A DNA stretch of 64,000 nt from Desulfosudis oleivorans (lineage in GTDB: Bacteria; Desulfobacterota; Desulfobacteria; Desulfobacterales; SURF-7), in contig DYJD01000008.1 in assembly GCA_020723325.1 (NCBI GenBank), positions 176,106 to 240,105 on the forward strand, in the 5' to 3' direction. The position numbers and the translations under genes are program-made. How positions within the stretch are numbered: position 1 is the stretch's first letter; each line of letters begins with the position of its first letter. Shown piece after piece: positions 43,362 to 50,999 of the stretch. The notes below the pieces were generated by a model that did not search any database, was not told the origin of the DNA, and saw only the letters and a list, made by a program, of their open reading frames with translations.

Positions 43362-44304
43362 CAGCCTCAGCCCTGATTCTGGTTTTCAACAAATAGGATT
43401 CGTCCGCCTTGCATGCAATATAAAGCGGACGCGCTTCAAGATGAAAGCGCGGCTTCCAACCGAAGTCGCCGCACAAAAAATCGATTTCCTGGATCTTGTT
43501 TTGACAACCCCAATCCAAATGCAACAAATTAATGGTTTTGGCAATACCCGTGAAAGCCATGTCGGTGGCGCCCCCCAGCACGGTGTATTGGTTGCGGTAG
43601 ACGGCGCCCACATCCACCGCGGCCGTCTGCCCGCCCACCCGCACGGTGACGACGCGCAGAATCCCCATTTCCCGCAGCCGGTCCAACATGGCGTTGAACC
43701 CGTTCCGGAAACGGGAATCATGGAAATAGGATTTGGGGCCGAAATTCATCAGGTTCTGCTCAAACATCCACGGGATATCATCAAATTGGTTTTCCTGATA
43801 CCGACAGCCCAAATGGTCGAACCGGCCGGCCTCGCGCTGGAGTTGTTTTTTGGATTTGCCGGAGAATTCGGCCCAATAAGCATCCATATGGCTGTTGTAC
43901 TTTAGTGGATGAAACAGATAACCGATTTCATCCATTTGCGCGTCCGCCGGACATTCTTCCGGTAAAAGATAGCGCAGGCGCGTATTGTCCGGGGCCGCCG
44001 CCCACAGCAATTGTCTGATCTCCTCTGATTCAGCCGGAATCCGGTTTTGCTCCAGCCAGGTCTTGCTGTTCCAGGTTTCACCCGGGAAGCAGCCGTAATA
44101 TCCCTCTTCTTCAATCCAACTAAGGGGCAGAAGGCCCACCTGTCGGCCAAAGGATTCAGCCACCACAAAATGGATGGGGCGCTGGAAATGCCGATGAAAG
44201 GCAAGGCGGATATCCCAGCGGTCGAACAGGCAGTTTTCCGGCCAGAGTTCGCGCCAGATTTGCTCGCATTCCTTCAAATCAGTATAAACACGGATTTTCG
44301 GCAT
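43351..44304 (-). CDS. GNAT/FemAB-like acyl- or aminoacyltransferase
   Basis: 317 residues. It has the peptidoglycan-bridge-type GNAT layout: RPIHFVVAESFGRQVGLLPLSWIEEEGYYGCFPGETW in the N-terminal half and SGKSKKQLQREAGRFDHLGC, RVVTVRVGGQTAAVDVGAVYRNQYTVLGGATDMAF in the C-terminal half. Members transfer acyl groups from CoA or aminoacyl-tRNA. It overlaps the ATP-grasp gene by 11 bp and starts 4 bp after the SpeD-like gene, so all three are co-translated. Confidence 0.75.
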   Translation of the reverse strand: MPKIRVYTDLKECEQIWRELWPENCLFDRWDIRLAFHRHFQRPIHFVVAESFGRQVGLLPLSWIEEEGYYGCFPGETWNSKTWLEQNRIPAESEEIRQLLWAAAPDNTRLRYLLPEECPADAQMDEIGYLFHPLKYNSHMDAYWAEFSGKSKKQLQREAGRFDHLGCRYQENQFDDIPWMFEQNLMNFGPKSYFHDSRFRNGFNAMLDRLREMGILRVVTVRVGGQTAAVDVGAVYRNQYTVLGGATDMAFTGIAKTINLLHLDWGCQNKIQEIDFLCGDFGWKPRFHLEARPLYIACKADESYLLKTRIRAEAVEA

Positions 44305-44308
44305 TTTT

Positions 44309-44707
44309 TTACTGCCTCAGGGTCACATGCAACACACTGCGTTTGCCCTTAAAATACTTCTCGGCAAAGTCCTTGACCACCTCCGGAACATAGGGTTTGC
44401 AACTGAAAACGTCCAGGTAAACGGTATTGGTCAGATTGGCAAAATGGGCGGAGATCAAGGAGGTTTCGATCAACTGGACCATGGAAAAACCGGCGACCTT
44501 TTCATCCTCACCGAAATGCACCACCATGGTTTCGCCGAAGCGTTTCATTTCTATCAATTCGCACAATTCAACGACAAAACGACGGATGGCTTCCGCGTCC
44601 CGAATCAGGCCCGGATCGCATTCATAGATGTCGATACTCGAAGAAATACCCCAGACGTTTAATGCAATGGCCGTTTCTCGTATGGCGCACGTGCTTTCCA
44701 ATCTCAT
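44309..44707 (-). CDS. SpeD-like pyruvoyl-dependent decarboxylase homologue
   Basis: 132 residues, the size of class 1b AdoMet decarboxylase. The key region is QLIETSLISAHFANLTNTVYLDVFSC (residues 78-103). Ser83, His88 and Cys103 have the same spacing as Ser63, His68 and Cys83 of Thermotoga SpeD (5 and 20 residues), which are the cleavage serine, the processing base and the proton donor. The Glu before the serine is replaced by Thr82. So self-cleavage may occur but the substrate may differ: bacterial SpeD homologues are known that act as ornithine or arginine decarboxylases. It leads the four-gene operon; the other polyamine genes are absent. Confidence 0.75.
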   Translation of the reverse strand: MRLESTCAIRETAIALNVWGISSSIDIYECDPGLIRDAEAIRRFVVELCELIEMKRFGETMVVHFGEDEKVAGFSMVQLIETSLISAHFANLTNTVYLDVFSCKPYVPEVVKDFAEKYFKGKRSVLHVTLRQ

Positions 44708-44787
44708 GTTTTTAATCCTTTCCGCATGATGTGTGTTGATGATCTTAGATCCTTGCCGAACTGCCGGTCAAAGGGTAAAACTTCGAA

Positions 44788-44985
44788 TTAATCCAAGTCA
44801 CCTTTCCGCCGCTTCTCGCGACGGGCTTTCCTCCGCGTGCGTTCACGATCTAATTTCTCCTTTGCTTCATACCAGTCCATTTTTCCCGACCTTTGTTTGC
44901 GTCGAACATGCCGGTCGTCCTCATCTTCGAAAGCGGTTTCATCCTCGCCATCATCGGTTTGAAAACCAGGCTCTTCTTTATCCAT
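44788..44985 (-). CDS. Small highly charged protein
   Basis: 65 residues (ATG 44985; an in-frame TTG at 44994 is possible). Acidic first half (GEDETAFEDEDD), basic second half (MDWYEAKEKLDRERTRRKARREKRRK). The MDWYEAKEKLDRE-x-RKxRR motif suggests a small conserved protein, possibly RNA- or DNA-binding. GGAG lies 11 bases before the ATG. It precedes the SpeD-like operon in the same direction. Function unknown. Confidence 0.55.
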   Translation of the reverse strand: MDKEEPGFQTDDGEDETAFEDEDDRHVRRKQRSGKMDWYEAKEKLDRERTRRKARREKRRKGDLD

Positions 44986-45172
44986 GCTGCCCAAATCTCC
45001 TGATGTTCACAATTCTGCCTCCGGCCCTGTCCTTGGTTGAACCAAAGATGTTGCCAAGGATTGCCAGACTGTGAGCAAAAAATATGCCATGGGTCTTGAT
45101 TTTGCGAATTGTAGATTAATCATTTGATATTAAATGGTTGGATAGGGGAGTGGTAGCGGGTTGCCGGGTATG

Positions 45173-45192
45173 ATCGGTAACAGAATACCGAT
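45173..45192. promoter_or_regulatory. Operator site 1: ATCGGTA-N6-TACCGAT
   Basis: Perfect 7-bp arms (45173-45179 and 45186-45192) separated by 6 bp. It is the first of three matching sites upstream of the sigma-54 regulator gene and just before the small-protein gene on the other strand. Confidence 0.65.
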
Positions 45193-45201
45193 ATTCATGG
45201 T

Positions 45202-45229
45202 TTTGCTTAAAATTCGGTAAAATTATACT
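45202..45229 (+). promoter_or_regulatory. Candidate promoter overlapping operator site 2
   Basis: TATACT (45224-45229) is a good -10; TTTGCT (45202-45207) at 16 bp is a weak -35. The -10 lies inside operator site 2, so binding there should block it. Confidence 0.4.
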
Positions 45230-45231
45230 GA
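45214..45231. promoter_or_regulatory. Operator site 2: TCGGTA-N6-TACTGA
   Basis: Same design with one mismatch in the right arm; centre 40 bp (about four helical turns) from site 1. It overlaps the candidate -10. Confidence 0.6.
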
Positions 45232-45351
45232 TTTTTGGCCCCATACCGGTCTTTTTGCGCGCTTAAGGTTCTTAAAAAAATGCTCGCCATTCTTAGCGGC
45301 AGGTGATACTCTATCATTCTGAGGAAATCAAGACATACTGGAAAAAAAATA

Positions 45352-45369
45352 TCGGTAATTCCTTACCGA
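45352..45369. promoter_or_regulatory. Operator site 3: TCGGTA-N6-TACCGA
   Basis: Perfect 6-bp arms with the same 6-bp spacing, extendable to ATAT-CGGTAA...TTACCG-AATAT. About 127 bases before the sigma-54 regulator start codon, in its probable leader. Confidence 0.65.
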
Positions 45370-45425
45370 ATATGATTGATGCCCTTGCCGACAATAAAAT
45401 GGCCTTGATCATGGTTTTGGCCGCA

Positions 45426-45447
45426 TTACGGCTGGAAGCCGCTCCCA
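45426..45447 (-). repeat. REP copy 6
   Basis: TTACGGCTGGAAGCCGCTCCCA, reverse orientation, one mismatch in the outer base pair, in the leader of the sigma-54 regulator gene. The TTTTGGCCGCATT context on the left side is shared with other copies. Confidence 0.8.
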
Positions 45448-45495
45448 CGTGGAGGATCCCGGGAAGCTGATCAATGTCGAAAAAAGGAGGCCGAC

Positions 45496-46923
45496 ATGCT
45501 GCTGCGTCTGGTGCTTGCCATAAAAAGCAAAAGCCTGGAAGCGTATCTCACCGAACGTTTTGCCCAGCCGGATGTGCGTGTGGAATCCGTGGGCCATTAC
45601 AGCAATCCCTTTCAGAAGGCGGTGAAAACCAACGGGGATATTTTTGTTTTGAACACCCGGCTCATGCCCAAACCGCCTGAATCCGCCATTGCCCTGATCA
45701 ATGACCTGCCGGAAAATCCCACCACCATCGTGCTGCACAACAGCGACTCGCCGGAAGAGCATGCCAATCTGGTGGCCTGGGGCGCTGACGTGGTCTTGTT
45801 CTCAGGACTGCCGCCCAAAACATTGGCCGAGGCCATTGAGACCACCCTGGAGTCCCGCCGGCAGTTGGTGCAGAAGTCCTGGCTGGAAAGACGGGTGGAC
45901 CCCCAGCCCAAATTGAATTCCTTTATTTCAGAATGCGCTCCCATGCAGATTTTTATGGATATGGTCAAGAAAGTCATACCCTGCAATGCGCCGGTTCTGA
46001 TTTGCGGTGAAACCGGGGTGGGCAAGGAACACCTTGCCAAGGTCATCCATGCCGAAGGCCCGCGCTCCACCGGACCCTTTACAGCCGTCAATTGCGCGGC
46101 CCTGCCGGAAGCCCTGCTGGAAAGCGAGCTTTTCGGACATGAAGAGGGGGCCTTCACCGGTGCGGTGCGCTCCCGCAGAGGGGCTTTTGAGCTGGCCCAC
46201 GGCGGCACAATTTTTCTGGATGAAATCGGGGATCTGCCCCTGCATTTGCAGGCCAAACTCCTACGGGTGCTGCAGGAATATGAAGTCCGGCCGGTGGGCA
46301 GTGAAAAAGCCACCTGGGTGGATATCCGGGTGATCGCCGCCACCAACCGCAATCTGGAAGAAGAAATCGAAAAAGGCCTGTTCCGCCGCGACCTGTACTA
46401 CCGGCTGGGCGTGATCACCCTTACGGTGCCCCCTTTGCGCACTCGGCGCGAAGACATACCCCGCATGGTGAATGAATATCTGGAACGTTTTTGCTTCAAG
46501 ATGAACCGGGAATGCAATCGCATTTCCAACGAGGCCCTGGAGAAATTGATGCAATATGAATGGCCAGGCAATGTGCGGGAGTTGATCAACGTGATCGAAC
46601 GGGCCATCATCTTGTGCCAGGGGGATACCATCACTGCCAAAGACCTGCCCCAGGGCATTCATGCCCAGAACGGCAGGAATGCCGCTTTTGATCCGCTTTC
46701 AGAACAATTTCAAGCAGAATGGCGCTATAAAACCCTGCCGGAGGTGCGGGAGGAGATGGTGAACCTGGTGGAACGATCCTATCTGAAAATGGTGCTTGCC
46801 GAAACCCAGGGCAATTTGAGCAAGACCGCCGACAAGGCCGGCATACATCCCCGTGGGCTTTATGAAAAAATGAAAAGATTCGGTTTAAGCAAAGAGGAAT
46901 TCAAGAATGGGCAGAAGAGATAG
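45496..46923 (+). CDS. Sigma-54-dependent transcription activator
   Basis: 475 residues; ribosome site AAGGAGG. The N-terminal ~130 residues are receiver-sized (LVLAIKSKSLEAYLTERF ... DIFVLNTRLMPKPPESA) but the Asp pocket is not the usual one, so it may be a pseudo-receiver. The AAA+ domain follows with GETGVGKE (Walker A), GAFTGA (sigma-54 contact loop), GGTIFLDEIGD (Walker B), VIAATNRNLEEEIEKGLFRRDLYYRL, EWPGNVRELIN. The end is a Fis-type HTH (GNLSKTADKAGIHPRGLYEKMKRFGL). It activates sigma-54 promoters; the target genes cannot be read, but the operators before it suggest autocontrol. Confidence 0.93.
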   Translation: MLLRLVLAIKSKSLEAYLTERFAQPDVRVESVGHYSNPFQKAVKTNGDIFVLNTRLMPKPPESAIALINDLPENPTTIVLHNSDSPEEHANLVAWGADVVLFSGLPPKTLAEAIETTLESRRQLVQKSWLERRVDPQPKLNSFISECAPMQIFMDMVKKVIPCNAPVLICGETGVGKEHLAKVIHAEGPRSTGPFTAVNCAALPEALLESELFGHEEGAFTGAVRSRRGAFELAHGGTIFLDEIGDLPLHLQAKLLRVLQEYEVRPVGSEKATWVDIRVIAATNRNLEEEIEKGLFRRDLYYRLGVITLTVPPLRTRREDIPRMVNEYLERFCFKMNRECNRISNEALEKLMQYEWPGNVRELINVIERAIILCQGDTITAKDLPQGIHAQNGRNAAFDPLSEQFQAEWRYKTLPEVREEMVNLVERSYLKMVLAETQGNLSKTADKAGIHPRGLYEKMKRFGLSKEEFKNGQKR

Positions 46924-46969
46924 AGGGGATATGAGATATGGGCCTTCAGTTCATTTCGGTTACTAAAAA

Positions 46970-47144
46970 AATACGGAATTCGAATATCGAAATACGAAAC
47001 AAATTCGAATCACCAAAATTCAGATAAAACGGCTAAGGCAAAAAGATTCGGCCATTGAATTGCTGCTTTTTATTTTGGTTATTTGGTAATTTAAATTTTG
47101 AATTTGTTTCGAATTTCGGATTTCGACATTCGAATTTAGTTTTA
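46970..47144. repeat. TTCGAAT-rich inverted repeat
   Basis: The left arm (about 46974-47013, GGAATTCGAATATCGAAATACG...) and the right arm (47092-47138, containing GTTTCGAATTTCGGATTTCG) are inverse copies at 75-80 percent, separated by a non-repeat spacer. It fills the gap between two convergent genes, the sigma-54 regulator and the nucleotidase-barrel protein. Confidence 0.65.
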
Positions 47145-47156
47145 TACCGCCTCCCC

Positions 47157-49307
47157 TTAAAACAGCTTGAAATCCGTGGTCACATCCAGAGCCACCAGAA
47201 AAAGAGACTCTGTATATTTCTGCTTGTATTCCATGGAATCAAAGTAGGACCATTTATGTTTGGCGGATAAGGCCAACAGGCTATTGAACTTAAAGGAAAG
47301 CGCATTGGTGATTTCCGCACGGAGCTGGCGATTTTCCATTTTCGAGCGTTGGAAACCGTAGAAGGAATCCAGGTTGAAAGTATAGTTGATATTTTGCCAG
47401 AGTTCTATCTTGGAATCCGCCAGACCTTCAAAACCGGCAAACATTTCTTTTTCCGGATCCTGGGTTTGCTTTTCAAAACCAAGACCCAATTTGCCGTTCA
47501 GATACTTGCTCTCAAACAGGGCCCCGGCGGTTTCCCGGAACATGAGCGGTCTTTTTTCCTCCACCTTCTGAACCACTGTGTCCACCTGGGATTTGTGGTA
47601 GGGCTTGAAGTTGGGGTCGATGTTGTATGTATAGACCAGGGTGCCCCTGAGCTGGTTCTGCAGATATTCATCATCCCGATCGATAACCCTCAGACTGACA
47701 AAATAGATATAGGGCGTTAGTATTAATTTGTGGTACTTGTTATAGATGGTGAAATCGATTTTGTCTTCTATCCCCCATTTGGTGTACGAGTCTGACGGCT
47801 TGCCCGGGGGAACATCTTTTTTATCACCACGGGAGACTTGGGATTGGTCGAAAAAATTCGATAGGTATACATCCACCAGCACGCCCATGCGGCGGTCCAG
47901 ATAGTCAAAGTCTTTTTGGGCAATCACCCGCTCGGTTTTCAGGTCTGAGCGGAGCTCGTCGGAAATGGACTTCCAGGTGTTTTTATATTTGATTTCCCGG
48001 CCGGACTGTTTGGTGATTCGGTCGTATACCGGTTGGGTGGAGCAGATCAGATAATCCCTTTTGTCGCTGATGGAATAGCCCTGGACCAGCTCGCCGTCGG
48101 TGCCGGCCGCCACCAGGTTTTTACGGTCGCTCATGACCTTTTTCAGTTCCGCGCCGGTGATGCGATAGGTGAATATGGGAAAATCGTCATTCACGATGGT
48201 GAGAATATCCGAGTAGGTCACGCGGCCGCTGAGGGTGCCGGGAGCAATGGCCTGTTTTTCCAGAATGACGACCTCGACCCCATAGCGGTGGCGCAGCATT
48301 TCCGCAGCCTGTTGGTTGCTCACGGATATCTGTTCCGGAATATTTTCCGCCAGGGTTTGATCCCCTTCCGAGGCAAACTGTGATTTCCAGAGGGTCAGCC
48401 TTTTAACAAAGTCCTTGTACACTTGAGTATGGACCTGGCAGGCAACAGGAGTGGTCTGTTTCAATGCGTTGACTTGCAATTGTTCGCCGGCCGAAAGCGA
48501 CAAGGTGTAGTATCCATCCGGTTGGGTCAGGGTGATCAGGGACCTGCCGGATTCAATATCCACCCGGGAAGCCTTGGAGCTGAACAATTCCCCCTGGGCG
48601 TCGCCGCCGCTGATACACAGGGCAATCGCCTTATGCTTCTCCATTAGGGCAAGGTTTTCTTCATAGGAAAGCCCGGAAAGGACCACTATGAAATCCGTTT
48701 TATCCAGCCGGAGTTTGTCCGTGGTGATGGACAGCACATTGTTGATGTCGGTGAAATTGGCGTCGAAAAGCTGCTTCTCGGCTACATCCAGGAACCCTTT
48801 TTGGGAAGTGACGCCGATAAAGGCAAATTTCTTGCCCTTGATGAAGGAGGTAAAGTAGGGCGCAAAAACAGTATGGCCGTTCTTTTCAATATTGGCGGAC
48901 AATAAAGTGGTTTTTTTATTCTGGGTCAGGAATTCAAGATTACCCAATCCGATATTCAGGTCGCTGGAAGAAACCAGGGTAGCGGCAAAGCCCAAATAAT
49001 CCAGGTAGTCCATCATCACCGAGCCGTGGGAGTACCGGGAAAGCAGGCCGGGATAGAAGGCATTGCCGAGATCGATCATGAGGTCGACGCTGCGTTTCTC
49101 CTGTTCCTTGAACAGGGCCTGGGCAAGCACTAGCATGGGATCTTCATTGTCCTGGTTCTCAATGGAAGTGGTAAAACCGCCGTTCAGATTGGCCGTGAGC
49201 AGAAGGTTTACGGTTTGATCCGTGGGCCCTGCCGCAGAAACGGCCGGCAAGATTATAATGATAGAAAAAATGCTGATTTTAATGAAATTGAGATATAATT
49301 TAGACAT
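47157..49307 (-). CDS. 5'-nucleotidase-like pseudoenzyme fused to a probable outer-membrane beta-barrel
   Basis: 716 residues with a signal peptide (first 25 residues, ending SAAG). Residues 30-270 follow the metallophosphatase domain of 5'-nucleotidases, but every metal motif is changed: TNDLHG is TANLNG, DAGD is DLGN, GNHEFD is SSSDLN, LSHxG is LSGLS, GGHTH is GGDAQ. Residues about 310-440 match the C-terminal nucleotidase domain (QAAEMLRHRYGVEVVIL ... VTYSDILTIVNDDFPIFTYRITGAELKKVM). The last 220 residues alternate hydrophobic/polar strands and end in Phe (DVTTDFKLF), the barrel signature recognised by BamA. Likely a surface-anchored binding protein, not a phosphatase. Confidence 0.78.
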   Translation of the reverse strand: MSKLYLNFIKISIFSIIIILPAVSAAGPTDQTVNLLLTANLNGGFTTSIENQDNEDPMLVLAQALFKEQEKRSVDLMIDLGNAFYPGLLSRYSHGSVMMDYLDYLGFAATLVSSSDLNIGLGNLEFLTQNKKTTLLSANIEKNGHTVFAPYFTSFIKGKKFAFIGVTSQKGFLDVAEKQLFDANFTDINNVLSITTDKLRLDKTDFIVVLSGLSYEENLALMEKHKAIALCISGGDAQGELFSSKASRVDIESGRSLITLTQPDGYYTLSLSAGEQLQVNALKQTTPVACQVHTQVYKDFVKRLTLWKSQFASEGDQTLAENIPEQISVSNQQAAEMLRHRYGVEVVILEKQAIAPGTLSGRVTYSDILTIVNDDFPIFTYRITGAELKKVMSDRKNLVAAGTDGELVQGYSISDKRDYLICSTQPVYDRITKQSGREIKYKNTWKSISDELRSDLKTERVIAQKDFDYLDRRMGVLVDVYLSNFFDQSQVSRGDKKDVPPGKPSDSYTKWGIEDKIDFTIYNKYHKLILTPYIYFVSLRVIDRDDEYLQNQLRGTLVYTYNIDPNFKPYHKSQVDTVVQKVEEKRPLMFRETAGALFESKYLNGKLGLGFEKQTQDPEKEMFAGFEGLADSKIELWQNINYTFNLDSFYGFQRSKMENRQLRAEITNALSFKFNSLLALSAKHKWSYFDSMEYKQKYTESLFLVALDVTTDFKLF

Positions 49308-49325
49308 GGTTTTATTTCCTTCGCC

Positions 49326-50246
49326 TTACGGTTTCGGCGCCTGTTCTGCTGCTTCCGCTGCCGGATCGGATTCGGCGCGGGTGTTATCCATCACGGCCTT
49401 GCCTGCATCGATTGATTTCTGCAGATTGCCTATAGTCGATTTTTGCTCATCAATGGTTTTTTCCATGGCGGCGATTGTGGCCTGACGTTCATTCAGGGCC
49501 TGCTGCAAGGCTGCAACGGCGGCCTGGTTTTCATCCATGGTTTTTTGCAGGGATTGGACGGTGGCCTGCTGTTCGTCGATGGTTTTTTGCAACCCGGCTG
49601 TTTTTGTCTGGCTCTCGGTCAAGTTCTTTTGGAGGTTTTCCATTTGGGCTTTGGCCTGGTTCAGTTCCCCGTTGCGAGTCGTGAGTGCAGCTTCTTTTTC
49701 TGTGAGTTCCTTGGTCAAAACGCTCAAACGGCTTTCATATTCCTGGGTTTTTAGGGCAAAGGCCGCTTCCAGCGAACGTTTTTCCGCTGCGGAGGCTTCT
49801 TGTTGAGCTTTCAAAGTCTTGTCAAACCGCAATGTTTCCTCGGTGAGTTTGGTTTGGGCTGCAGTATTCAGGTTGGTCAATTCCTGAATTTTGGCGTTGC
49901 TCTGTTCTTCCAGAGTTTTGAACTGGGTCTGCAGGGTTCCGTATTTTTCGTTCATCACGGCCATGTCCTGCTCGTATTTTTTGTTTAAGGCGGCAAGATC
50001 GGCTTTCAATCCTCCGACTTCTTCCTTGAGTTGCCCCACCTCGGTCTTACACATGCGGTTTTCACCCTTGACTACTTCGTTTTCACGGGTGGCAAGACTG
50101 AGATTGTTTTTCATAAGATGGTATTCGGCCTTGAGCTGTTCGTCGGTCTTGGGTTCTTCCATATTTTTCGGGGCGTTGATGCCGGACACGGGAACACAGG
50201 CCAAGGCCGCCATCCAAAGGATCGAGAGTATCCAAATTCTTTTCAT
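49326..50246 (-). CDS. Coiled-coil lipoprotein
   Basis: 306 residues from ATG 50246. The lipobox is ALAC (Cys near residue 17). Residues 30-285 are one long coiled coil, with about eight repeats of an 11-21 residue unit of the pattern LQKTIDEQQATVQ / LQKTMDENQAAVA / LQQALNERQATIA / MEKTIDEQKSTIG. The unit reads like an internally duplicated helix. It is 18 bp from the nucleotidase-barrel gene and in the same direction, so it may tether that protein or bridge the envelope (inference). Confidence 0.82.
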   Translation of the reverse strand: MKRIWILSILWMAALACVPVSGINAPKNMEEPKTDEQLKAEYHLMKNNLSLATRENEVVKGENRMCKTEVGQLKEEVGGLKADLAALNKKYEQDMAVMNEKYGTLQTQFKTLEEQSNAKIQELTNLNTAAQTKLTEETLRFDKTLKAQQEASAAEKRSLEAAFALKTQEYESRLSVLTKELTEKEAALTTRNGELNQAKAQMENLQKNLTESQTKTAGLQKTIDEQQATVQSLQKTMDENQAAVAALQQALNERQATIAAMEKTIDEQKSTIGNLQKSIDAGKAVMDNTRAESDPAAEAAEQAPKP

Positions 50247-50390
50247 CACTGACTCATTTCGCTTTTTTTCAGCATTTAAAACGTTGTTTTAATTATATTT
50301 TTATCCAGCCGGGCAGGCCCCTGGCGGATCTTGACAGCGGTGACTATGCCCAAAAAGGTATTATGTGTCAATACTCATTTCCATGGGGGA

Positions 50391-50524
50391 GGGCAGGGGG
50401 GATTGCGTATGGTTTTTTCGGGGTCGGTATCGGGGTCGGTATCGGAATCGAAAAATGAATTCGATACCGATACCGATAGCGACCCCGACCCCGAGAGTAG
50501 GATATACATGCGTTTGTCCTGGGT
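50391..50524. repeat. GG-NN-TC palindromic element, copy D
   Basis: Both ends present: left GGGCAGGGGGGATTGCGTATGG (50391-50412), right ATACATGCGTTTGTCCTGGG (50504-50523). Hexamer arms GGGGTC, GGTATC, GGGGTC, GGTATC, GGAATC (50420-50449) and GATACC, GATACC, GATAGC, GACCCC, GACCCC (50463-50492). Compact, 134 bp, before the phosphatase gene. Confidence 0.85.
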
Positions 50525-50546
50525 GGGAAGATCAAAGGATAGGAAC

Positions 50547-50993
50547 TTATGGAGGAACACCACTTTCCAGAGCCCGAATGAGCAGTGCCATCATCTTATC
50601 GATTTCCGGCAAGGCCGCTTCCGGGGATTCCACATCAATGTCATGGATATGCCAGTAGGATATCTGGTCGGCCCATTTCGGAAACAGACGCTTCATCATC
50701 AGGTGGTGTTCGGCTTCCTTCAGGGCAATGGTGACCTGGGCCTGCTCAAGATCTTTCTCTGTTAATTGCAATGGATAACGATGTTTTTTTTCCGGGTTGA
50801 CGCCCATTTTTTCCAGACGGTTCACGACCACGGAGTAAATCGGGCCTGGATTGTTGTGCAGGGATGCCAGGATTCCGCGGGAGTCGGCCCGCCAGTTGAG
50901 CCCATGCTGTTCGGCATAATGGTTGAAGAGCAGTTCGCAATAGCGGCTGCGGTAATAGTTGGCGGTACAGAGAAAAAGAAGTTTTTGTTGCAT
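50547..50993 (-). CDS. Low-molecular-weight phosphotyrosine phosphatase-like protein
   Basis: 148 residues. The phosphate-binding loop CTANYYRS (residues 9-16) is a CX5RS variant; the family Asp near the end is plausibly in HIHDIDVESPE. The family dephosphorylates phosphotyrosine or phosphoarginine, or as ArsC reduces arsenate. The gene lies 6 bp from the CDP-alcohol phosphatidyltransferase gene, in the same direction. This pairing could mean the phosphatase acts on a phospholipid-pathway intermediate such as phosphatidylglycerol phosphate, but this is speculative. Confidence 0.8.
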   Translation of the reverse strand: MQQKLLFLCTANYYRSRYCELLFNHYAEQHGLNWRADSRGILASLHNNPGPIYSVVVNRLEKMGVNPEKKHRYPLQLTEKDLEQAQVTIALKEAEHHLMMKRLFPKWADQISYWHIHDIDVESPEAALPEIDKMMALLIRALESGVPP

Positions 50994-50999
50994 GGTTGC

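Noticed and set aside
45230..45270. Sigma-54 promoter before the activator gene
   Set aside because: GG and GC dinucleotides occur but not with the required 10-base gap.
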